In this document: positions 51,824 through 59,600 of the stretch, piece by piece | Numbering within the stretch: position 1 is the first letter of the stretch | How the letters are laid out: every line of letters begins with the position of its first letter | Source: Bacillota bacterium | GTDB taxonomy: Bacteria; Bacillota_A; Clostridia; Lachnospirales; Lachnospiraceae | Direction of reading: 5' to 3' | NCBI GenBank assembly: GCA_023407175.1 | Contig: JAEYMU010000025.1 | Location: 124,001 to 188,000, forward strand | DNA: 64,000 nt | Notes under the pieces: model-generated | What the model saw: only the letters and a program-made list of their open reading frames with translations | What the model was told of the DNA's origin: nothing | Database searches by the model: none | Program-made: the position numbers and the translations under genes

Positions 51824-52705
51824 ATGAGCTTCATTTCTTATTTAATTAAAGGACTTAGCCTTGGCAGTGTATATTCGATTATAGCACTTGGGTATACAAT
51901 GGTTTATGGCATTGCGAAGATGCTGAACTTCGCACATGGTGATGTTATTATGATAGGCGGTTATGTTATATTTATAACGATGAGTGTAATGGGATTAAAT
52001 CCCGTGATTGCGGTATTGGTTGCCATAGTATTGTGTACGGTGCTCGGAGTCACAATTGAGCGCATCGCATACAAACCGTTAAGAAGGGCTTCTTCACTTG
52101 CGGTGCTCATTACAGCAATCGGTGTCAGTTATCTGCTGCAAAATATTGCACTGTTAATTTTTGGTGCGGATTCAAAGTCCTTTACCTCGGTAATACCCGT
52201 ACCATTCCTCAAGCTTGCGGGCGGAAGACTGACGATATCCGGTGAGACTCTTGTAACAATTCCAACTTGTATTGTTATTATGATCGCATTATCTATATTT
52301 ATTAAAAAATCAAGGACAGGCCGTGCAATGCTGGCTGTATCGGAGGATAAGGATGCAGCAGTATTAATGGGCGTTAATGTAAATAAAACAATAGCGATAA
52401 CCTTTGCTATCGGTTCCGCACTGGCAGCAGTGGCAAGTGCGCTAATGTTTTCCGCTTATCCGAGCCTCACCTCAACCTCTGGTTCTATGCCAGGAATTAA
52501 AGCCTTCGTAGCCGCTGTTTTCGGAGGAATCGGTTCGATTCCCGGAGCAATGCTGGGAGGTATCTTATTGGGGATAATCCAGATACTCAGCACCGCCTAT
52601 ATTTCATCCCAGCTTGCAGATGCAATCGTTTTTATGATCTTAATTGTAGTGCTTCTTGTCAAACCGACCGGAATTCTCGGTAAGAAGATACATGAGAAAG
52701 TGTAG
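51824..52705 (+). CDS. livH: Branched-chain amino-acid ABC permease LivH
   Basis: 293 residues with about eight membrane helices. Start YLIKGLSLGSVYSIIALGYTM-like (FISYLIKGLSLGSVYSIIAL), then MLNFAHGDVIMIGGY, VAAVFGGIGSIPGAMLGG and the C-terminal LLVKPTGILGKK, all standard for LivH. It forms the translocation path with LivM. The following gene begins 9 bp after its stop. Confidence 0.94.
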   Translation: MSFISYLIKGLSLGSVYSIIALGYTMVYGIAKMLNFAHGDVIMIGGYVIFITMSVMGLNPVIAVLVAIVLCTVLGVTIERIAYKPLRRASSLAVLITAIGVSYLLQNIALLIFGADSKSFTSVIPVPFLKLAGGRLTISGETLVTIPTCIVIMIALSIFIKKSRTGRAMLAVSEDKDAAVLMGVNVNKTIAITFAIGSALAAVASALMFSAYPSLTSTSGSMPGIKAFVAAVFGGIGSIPGAMLGGILLGIIQILSTAYISSQLADAIVFMILIVVLLVKPTGILGKKIHEKV

Positions 52706-52714
52706 GTGGCTCTG

Positions 52715-53800
52715 ATGGATAAAAAGAGCAAAGTTTTTAATCGTTTGAATAAAAATCTACGTACCAATTTTATTACAATAGGTATCATCTTACTGGTCTA
52801 TCTGATATTGCAGATTATGGCGGTAACAGGCAGCCTGTCGAATCTGATGCAGGGACTGCTGGTTCCGTTATGTTATTATTCGATTATGGCCGTTTCACTT
52901 AATCTTACGGTAGGCATTCTTGGTGAATTAAGTCTTGGACATGCGGGTTTTATGTGTATCGGTGCATTTACCGGGGCCTTTTTTTCAAACTGCGTGGTAG
53001 ATATTATGCCAAATACCTTTTTGCGGTTTACCCTGGCGGTTATAGTAGGTGCCGTATTTGCGGCTGCCTTCGGGGCTTTGATCGGAGTAGTAGTACTGCG
53101 TTTGCGCGGTGATTATCTGGCTATTGTCACACTTGCCTTTGGCGAGATTATTAAGAATGTAATTAATGCATTGTATGTTGGACTGGATAGCAAGGGCTTT
53201 CATATTTCCATGAAGGATACAGCATCCCTCAATCTTTCGGAGAATGGAAAAGTAATATTAAACGGAGCAAAGGGTATTACCGGAACACCGCATGATACTA
53301 CCTTTACAGCTGCCGTGTTTTTATTGATTATCATATATCTTATTATTATAAATCTAATTCATTCCCGTTCAGGGCGCGCAATTATGGCAATCAGAGACAA
53401 CCGGATTGCTGCCGAATCTGTGGGCATTGATATTACGAAGTTTAAAATTCTGGCATTTACAATATCCGCTTCTATGGCGGGAATCGCCGGTGTATTATAT
53501 TCGCACAATATTTCAAGTCTTATGGCAACCCCAAAGAATTTTGGGTACAACATGTCCATTATGATATTAGTGTTTGTGGTTTTGGGTGGTATCGGTAATA
53601 TAAGGGGTTCTATCATTGCGGCAGTAATACTTACTCTGCTTCCGGAATATTTGCGTGTCCTGCAGGATTACCGGATGCTGATTTATGCGGTTGTATTGAT
53701 TGCGATGATGATATTCAACTGGAATCCGGCCTGCATTGCATGGCGTAAAAGCCATCCGATTAAGAACCTTTTCCAAAAGAAGATAAAGAAGGAGGCATAA
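52715..53800 (+). CDS. livM: Branched-chain amino-acid ABC permease LivM
   Basis: 361 residues from ATG 52715 (TAGGTGG upstream; a GTG at 52706 is an alternative). About nine helices with family strings NLTVGILGELSLGHAGFMC, LRLRGDYLAIVTLAFGEI and ESVGIDITKFKILAFTISA. A loop of about 35 residues after the fourth helix is polar. Partner of LivH; 4 bp to livG. Confidence 0.94.
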   Translation: MDKKSKVFNRLNKNLRTNFITIGIILLVYLILQIMAVTGSLSNLMQGLLVPLCYYSIMAVSLNLTVGILGELSLGHAGFMCIGAFTGAFFSNCVVDIMPNTFLRFTLAVIVGAVFAAAFGALIGVVVLRLRGDYLAIVTLAFGEIIKNVINALYVGLDSKGFHISMKDTASLNLSENGKVILNGAKGITGTPHDTTFTAAVFLLIIIYLIIINLIHSRSGRAIMAIRDNRIAAESVGIDITKFKILAFTISASMAGIAGVLYSHNISSLMATPKNFGYNMSIMILVFVVLGGIGNIRGSIIAAVILTLLPEYLRVLQDYRMLIYAVVLIAMMIFNWNPACIAWRKSHPIKNLFQKKIKKEA

Positions 53801-53804
53801 AACG

Positions 53805-54563
53805 ATGGCAATGTTATCAGTAACAAACCTCGGTATCTCCTTTGGCGGATTAAGAGCCGTTGATTCCTTTGATATAACCATTGAAAAGGGCGAGCTATAT
53901 GGTTTGATTGGCCCTAACGGAGCCGGAAAGACAACTGTCTTTAACCTGCTTACCGGTGTGTATAAGCCGGATACCGGAAGAATTCTTCTGGATGAGGTGA
54001 ATATCACAGGGCTTAGTACGATTGAGATCAATAAGGCGGGAGTTGCCAGAACCTTTCAGAATATTCGTCTGTTCAAGGCACTATCCGTACTGGATAATGT
54101 TAAGATCGGACTTCATAATAATTATAAATACTCAACTGCTGCCGGAATTTTAAGACTTCCGAAATACTTTCAGACAGAAAAGCGTATGAATGAGGCGGCA
54201 TTGGACATTCTTAAGGTATTCGGACTTGACAGGGAAGCAGAGACGCTTGCCTCAAACCTTCCCTATGGAAAGCAGAGAAAGCTTGAGATTGCAAGAGCCC
54301 TTGCGACAAATCCAAAGCTGCTGCTGTTGGATGAACCGGCTGCTGGTATGAACCCGGCAGAGACCGCAGAGCTGATGGAGACGATTACACTCATCCGTGA
54401 GAAATACAAGGTGACAATCCTTCTGATCGAGCATGATATGAAGCTGGTGACGGGAATCTGTGAAAAAATATTTGTATTAAATTTTGGGCAGGAGCTGGCG
54501 AATGGTCTTCCCAGTGATGTACTTAATAATCCCGAGGTAATCAAGGCATATCTTGGCGAATAG
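53805..54563 (+). CDS. livG: Branched-chain amino-acid ABC ATPase LivG
   Basis: 252 residues. Walker A GPNGAGKTTVFNLLTG, Walker B LLLLDEPAAGMNPAE, and the LivG-type insert with VARTFQNIRLFKALSVLDNV. The ABC signature reads LPYGKQRKLEIARALA, the known LPYG variant of the LivG family rather than LSGGQ. It powers the Liv importer together with LivF. Confidence 0.95.
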   Translation: MAMLSVTNLGISFGGLRAVDSFDITIEKGELYGLIGPNGAGKTTVFNLLTGVYKPDTGRILLDEVNITGLSTIEINKAGVARTFQNIRLFKALSVLDNVKIGLHNNYKYSTAAGILRLPKYFQTEKRMNEAALDILKVFGLDREAETLASNLPYGKQRKLEIARALATNPKLLLLDEPAAGMNPAETAELMETITLIREKYKVTILLIEHDMKLVTGICEKIFVLNFGQELANGLPSDVLNNPEVIKAYLGE

Positions 54564-54579
54564 AGGGAGGGTTGGAATT

Positions 54580-55290
54580 ATGGCCATGCTGGAAATTAAG
54601 AATCTACAGGTTTATTATGGTGTGATACAGGCAATCAAGAATGTTTCCTTCCAGGTAAATGAGGGCGAGGTCATCGCTCTGATCGGAGCGAACGGAGCCG
54701 GTAAGACGACGATATTGCAGACAATTACCGGTTTGATTGCAGCAAAAGGCGGTGAGGTACTGTTTGAGGGAAAGGATCTGCAGAAGGTTCCTCCCCATAA
54801 AATAGTATCCTTTGGAATTGCCCATGTACCGGAGGGAAGAAGAGTATTTGCACAGCTCTCCGTATATGATAATCTATTGCTGGGGGCCTATACCCGTAAG
54901 GATTCGGCCGAAATAGCCCAGTCTCTGGAAAATGTATATCAAAGGTTTCCAAGACTTAAAGAACGGAAAGGGCAGCTTGCGGGAACCTTAAGCGGCGGTG
55001 AGCAGCAGATGCTTGCTATGGGACGTGCCCTGATGTCACATCCTAGAATTATTCTTATGGATGAACCGTCTATGGGTCTGTCGCCGATTCTTGTAGAAGA
55101 AATCTTTGATATTATCACCAGCATCAGTAAGAGCGGTACAACGGTTCTGCTGGTAGAACAGAATGCAAGAAAGGCACTGGCAATCGCGGACCGGGCCTAT
55201 GTGCTTGAAACCGGTAAGATAGTTCTTGACGGGGATGCGAAGACGCTGATGAATGATGAAGCAGTTAAGAAGGCATATCTTGGAGAATAA
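54580..55290 (+). CDS. livF: Branched-chain amino-acid ABC ATPase LivF
   Basis: 236 residues from ATG 54580 (GGGAGGG upstream; a longer frame from 54553 overlaps livG). LEIKNLQVYYGVIQAIKN start, Walker A GANGAGKTTILQTITG, signature TLSGGEQQMLAMGRALM, Walker B IILMDEPSMGLSPIL. Last gene of the Liv operon; a long inverted repeat follows. Confidence 0.95.
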   Translation: MAMLEIKNLQVYYGVIQAIKNVSFQVNEGEVIALIGANGAGKTTILQTITGLIAAKGGEVLFEGKDLQKVPPHKIVSFGIAHVPEGRRVFAQLSVYDNLLLGAYTRKDSAEIAQSLENVYQRFPRLKERKGQLAGTLSGGEQQMLAMGRALMSHPRIILMDEPSMGLSPILVEEIFDIITSISKSGTTVLLVEQNARKALAIADRAYVLETGKIVLDGDAKTLMNDEAVKKAYLGE

Positions 55291-55318
55291 GGCATAATAT
55301 CCATTATAAGCAGATTAG

Positions 55319-55377
55319 TCCATGGAATTCAGGGCATAGATCAAGCTTGCTTGAATCAATGCTCTGAATTCCATGGA
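55319..55377 (+). repeat. Long inverted repeat after livF
   Basis: Arms of about 27 bp share TCCATGGAATTCAG and its complement exactly, and then near-complementary sequence up to a CAAGC/GCTTG tip. No T-tract follows, so it is not a standard terminator. It may be a processing or mRNA-stability hairpin, or a small repeat element. Confidence 0.6.
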
Positions 55378-55405
55378 TAAGTGCAGCGTGAGCGAGAAAA
55401 CGAAG

Positions 55406-55440
55406 TTTTCGAGCCTTTAATCTGCGTAAAGACATGATAT
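55406..55440 (+). repeat. Upstream repeat, copy 2 (promoter-like)
   Basis: TTTTCGAG, gap, AATCTGCGTAAA, then CATGATAT, as at 26976-27018. Here the -10-like part reads GATATTAAT. A small hairpin (GAAAAC/GTTTTC) overlaps its left edge. Confidence 0.5.
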
Positions 55441-55467
55441 TAATTTGGCAGGATGATACCGATAACA

Positions 55468-55522
55468 AATTTATGCCGGTATACAGAACTTGTGATAATT
55501 CCGGCAGGATGGAGAGTTTCGT
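55468..55522 (+). promoter_or_regulatory. Hairpin-SD leader, probable copy 4
   Basis: TGCCGG (55474-55479) pairs with CCGGCA (55501-55506), then GGATGGAGAG and the ATG 16 nt after the stem. The flanks AAATTTATGCCGG and TTCCGG match copy 1 (27100), but the loop lacks the CCCAAATTTACGGG core. The same two-part arrangement (upstream repeat plus hairpin) occurs before the esterase gene. Confidence 0.45.
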
Positions 55523-56143
55523 ATGGGTAAATATGTGATTACGATTGCAAGAGGATACGGAAGCGGCGGAAGGACAATCGGACAAATGTTGTCAAAGGAA
55601 TTGGAAATTCCTTATTATGACAGAGACCTCTTAAGGTTGGCCTCCGATGACAGCGGAATTAATGAAGTGCTATTTGCCAGAGCGGATGAAAAGCTGAAGA
55701 AAAGCCTGCTGTATAAAGTAGCAACCAATGTATATAAGGGAGAAATCATACCTCCCGACAGTGATGATTTTGTATCGAATGACAATCTTTTCAACTATCA
55801 GGCAAAAATTATAAAGGAGCTGGCCGCGGCAGAAAACTGTATTATTATCGGCAGATGTGCAGATTTTGTATTGAAGGATTTTGACAATGTAGTCCGTGTC
55901 TTTGTTCATGCTCCGTTAAAGGATTGTATTCGGAATGTAAAAGAGCTGACGGATAAATCTGATAAGGAAATTGAAAAGCAGATAGCTGCCATAGATAAAC
56001 GCAGGTCGGATTATTATAAGTATTATACCGGAAGGGACTGGCAGGATGCCAAGAACTACGATCTTTGCTTAAACAGCGGGCAGCTCGGATATGAGAAATG
56101 TGTTGATATAATAAAGCAATATCTTGGGATACGTTTTCGGTAA
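55523..56143 (+). CDS. Cytidylate-kinase-like protein
   Basis: 206 residues. P-loop-like start YVITIARGYGSGGRTIGQML, then IPYYDRDLLRLAS, CIIIGRCADFVL and the late KRRSDYYKYYTGRDWQDAKN-like segment (RRSDYYKYYTGRDW) typical of the cytidylate kinase-like (AAA_26) family common in Clostridia. It lacks the length and NMP-binding domain of true Cmk. The substrate is unknown; it probably phosphorylates a nucleotide or small molecule. Its leader shares features with those of the esterase, cdaA and sugar-transferase genes. Confidence 0.85.
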   Translation: MGKYVITIARGYGSGGRTIGQMLSKELEIPYYDRDLLRLASDDSGINEVLFARADEKLKKSLLYKVATNVYKGEIIPPDSDDFVSNDNLFNYQAKIIKELAAAENCIIIGRCADFVLKDFDNVVRVFVHAPLKDCIRNVKELTDKSDKEIEKQIAAIDKRRSDYYKYYTGRDWQDAKNYDLCLNSGQLGYEKCVDIIKQYLGIRFR

Positions 56144-56228
56144 GCAAAAGCTATAATTAAGGCGGTCAAAAAAAGCTAATCGAAATATTGCGAATGCAAT
56201 AAGCGCTTATCGGCAATCATTATAATGT

Positions 56229-56300
56229 CAATAAAATAAAGCTTCCCGGCATATTAATTCAGGTCTTCTGAATTTTATGCCGGGAAGCTTTATTTTATTG
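56229..56300. terminator. Long bidirectional terminator-like hairpin
   Basis: A perfect 25-bp inverted repeat (56229-56253 with 56276-56300) encloses a further AATTCAG/CTGAATT pair. Both flanks end in AT-rich TTTATTTTATTG, so it could stop transcription from either side. Confidence 0.8.
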
Positions 56301-56640
56301 TATTTTGTCGCGGCTATATCCAGGGATTTTTTTCATAGTTGTACCGCTTTGCATCATCAATTTGAACCCTGTATTGGACAGTTAGTCATATGACATACTT
56401 ATTTTATTGACTTTTATTGTGAATTATGTCTAAAAATTCATATATAAAATGTCAAAAAGGATATGTATTTTTAAGATAGTTTGTATAGTAAACTATTTTT
56501 ATCGGTTAATTCGACATAAAATGATATTTTATGATATTTTTTTCACGTTAATATTTGCCAATAAATTTATTTATATAGGTGTATTATTCGGTAGTAATAG
56601 TATTTATTCCCATAAAAATTTTATACGAGGAGGTTAAGTT
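56301..56640 (+). promoter_or_regulatory. AT-rich control region of the GH5 gene
   Basis: No gene that I support. TTGACT (56407-56412) is a -35 candidate but the -10 at 17 bp (CTAAAA) is poor. ATGATATTTT is repeated in tandem, exactly, at 56521-56530 and 56531-56540. A good ribosome binding site (GAGGAGG) precedes the start at 56641. Confidence 0.4.
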
Positions 56641-59600
56641 ATGAAATTCAAAAAAATCTTGGCATGTATGCTGTCGATGATTCTATCATTATCATCCCTG
56701 GCATATATACCGCCACTAAAGGTGTCGGCAGAAACAACAGCCACTGCAACACCGATCACTTCCATTAAGTACGATTTTGCTATATCCGGTACCAATGGAG
56801 AGAGCAGCTTGGACTTTCTGTACACGACAGTTGCAAGCTGGGAAAACGGCACAGCGAAATTACCGATCAGCGGGGACGGAGATTATTCTGTAACCGTCAC
56901 GCCGAACAGTGTGAAAGGACTAAGAAATATGGGGTGGTTTACGACTGTTACCGGAAGTACAATAACGGCCACCCTTACTAAGATTACGGTAAATGGCTCC
57001 TATGAGCTGAATTATTCAAAGACCCTGCAGGTTGGTTCCACCACCGATAACGGACTGGACAACATATGGAATACAACGACAGCAGATACAAAGATAGCGG
57101 AGGGAAGCAATTGCTATATTGCCCGTAACGGGGACGATGCCAGTAAAACGAGCACAGCGGCATTCATCTTTTATGTTACGAGTGAAGATAATTCCTCTGT
57201 AACACCTACTTCTGCGCCAACAGGTGAAGCTTCGCCTACGCCGACGGAAGGAGCCTCTCCCACACCAACTGAGGGAGCTGTGCCTACACCAAGCGTTGTT
57301 GTTTATCCGGAAAACGGACTGATAGAGACAAGCCTTCTGTCTGCGAAAGGGGACACTCTGATTTCTAACAGCTCTGCCCATATTAAAACGTCGTATGACG
57401 GTTTGATTCAGACAAATACAGGAGCAACCCTGCCAACCGGAAAATATTTTAAGATTACCTTTACGGCAGACAAAAGCACCCCGGCAGATACAAAGCTTTT
57501 TACAATTCAGCCCTTTGATTCGTCCTGGGGCGGATGGAATGACAATATCATTACCTTCGGGGACGCACAGTATGATAGTGCCACCGATAGCTATGTAGCT
57601 TTTCTATCCATAGATACCGTGAAGAATTCCCTGGTAACAGGAAAGAGCCTGAAGGGTATTAATATATCCTTCTTCCAGGCAGAACCGGCGGTAACTCTTA
57701 CGGGCTATGCCCAGTTGTCGGAGCCACCGGTATCAGCCTCTAATCCAAAGACATTAATCACATTGACGGAGACAGATTTAGCGACGGCAGGGATTACGGG
57801 CTGGAGTAGTGCATCAAAGGCAACGGTATATATTAAGATAACAGAGGGTAACAGTGATTCCCTGCTGAATGGCGTGATTAAGATAGGACGCGATGAAAAT
57901 GGCGATCCGACAGGGAAAGCCTCCAGTAAATATCTGGTGGGAAGCACGAATGCAGCCGGGAAGACAGGCAATGCAATACAGGATAATATTGTCGGTGCGG
58001 CGGGAACGGGCATTTATAAATTCCCGGATATTAACCTGAATAAAGTAGACTCAAGCAATGCGGCGCTGCCAAGCGGATCAGAGAATTATATTACGCTTAC
58101 TATAGCTGCTATGTCTGAAAATACGGAATGCGAGCTGCTTGGCATCGTATTCAATAACGGAAAAGTTTATCCTGCGGGTTTTACTGTGCCGACCTGTGAA
58201 AGCATTACATACGACCCGGTAGTAAACGAAACCTTGCAGAAGGATAATTTAAAGCTGACACTTGATTATTGTGTAACAATGGATTCAACAAAATATACTG
58301 CCGAATCCTGGGCTACATTCCAGACAGCGCTTGCTGTTGCACAGGAGGTATATAATAAGGCCAATGTGACAGAGGATGAGTGTAAAGCGGCACGGGCCTC
58401 ATTGGAGGATGCAAAGACGGATATGCTGTTTGTGACATCGACAGATCCGGGCAATCCGCAGTCCTTCAGAGATATCAGCGATGATGAGCTGATCTATGAA
58501 ATGGGCGCTGGTATTAATCTGGGCAATACCTTAGACGGACACACAGGCTTTACACCTTCCGAGACAGTATGGCAGCCGACTGCTACCACGAAGGCTTATA
58601 TTAAGGCTCTGCATGACGCGGGCTATAATACGGTACGAATTCCTGTTACCTGGGGAACCATGATCGATGACAGCAACGGATATGCGATAAAGGAGCAATG
58701 GATTAGCCGTGTACAGGATATCGTGGATTACTGCGTATCACTTGATATGTATGCAATTATCAATATACATCATGATGGGGCTGAACAATCAGGCTGGCTT
58801 AGAGTGGCAGCGGATGATATTGATTCCGTTTATGAAAAATACGAATATGTATGGAGAAATATTGCAGAATACTTTAAGGATTATGACGAACACCTGATCT
58901 TCGAATCCATGAATGAAATAACCTGCATGGAGGGTGACAGCAAAAACAGTACTGCGGCAGTTGAACAGGATACTCCGATTATTATGAATTTAAATCAGAT
59001 ATTTGTTAATGTTGTCCGCTCAACAGGCTCCAACAATACAAAACGGTGGCTGGCATTTGTTTCCCACTATGCAAATGGAGGAACACAAACAGGCTTTACA
59101 AAACCTAATGACACCTATAATACCGCAAACCGGTTGATGTTTGCTGCCCATATCTATAAGGCATCGACCAATGTTACATGGACCTATGATGAGGTATACC
59201 AGGTTGTCAGCTCCTTAAAGAGTATGGCAAATAAGTGGGATGTTCCGATGTATTTGGGCGAGTATGGCACAAGAATATATGTACAGTCGGGAACAGAAAG
59301 CGGATATAATGATGTTGCAAGAGCATATTTCAGTGAAATTGTAAACAGAGCCTGCCAGGTTGCGGGTGTTGTACCTGTGGTATGGGATCAGGGCTATGAC
59401 CCGAGCAAAACTCCTGCGGAGTATACAGGCTGTTATTCTTATTGGAACAGGTTGACGTGCCTGCCAATATTCAAAACTATAACGGATGCCATGATGAGAG
59501 GTACTCTGCTTCCGGCATCCGGGCTGAATATGAATTATAATTTTACGGATATCGTACAGGGGGTTACAGTTACTCCGATCACTGATCTGACAATCAGCAG

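Noticed and set aside
56229..56300. Perfect 25-bp inverted repeat as a possible transposable element
   Set aside because: Only 72 bp, no target-site duplication seen, and both sides end in T-rich tails as expected for a bidirectional terminator.
56449..56637. 62-codon frame directly before the GH5 gene
   Set aside because: AT-rich, no ribosome binding site, and its end overlaps the GH5 ribosome binding site; composition looks random.
57200..57300. Short repeats coding Pro-Thr-rich linker (and again near 60890-60985)
   Set aside because: They are in-frame linker codons (P-T-P-T and T-E-G-A-S-P), not a CRISPR array or a DNA-level repeat element.
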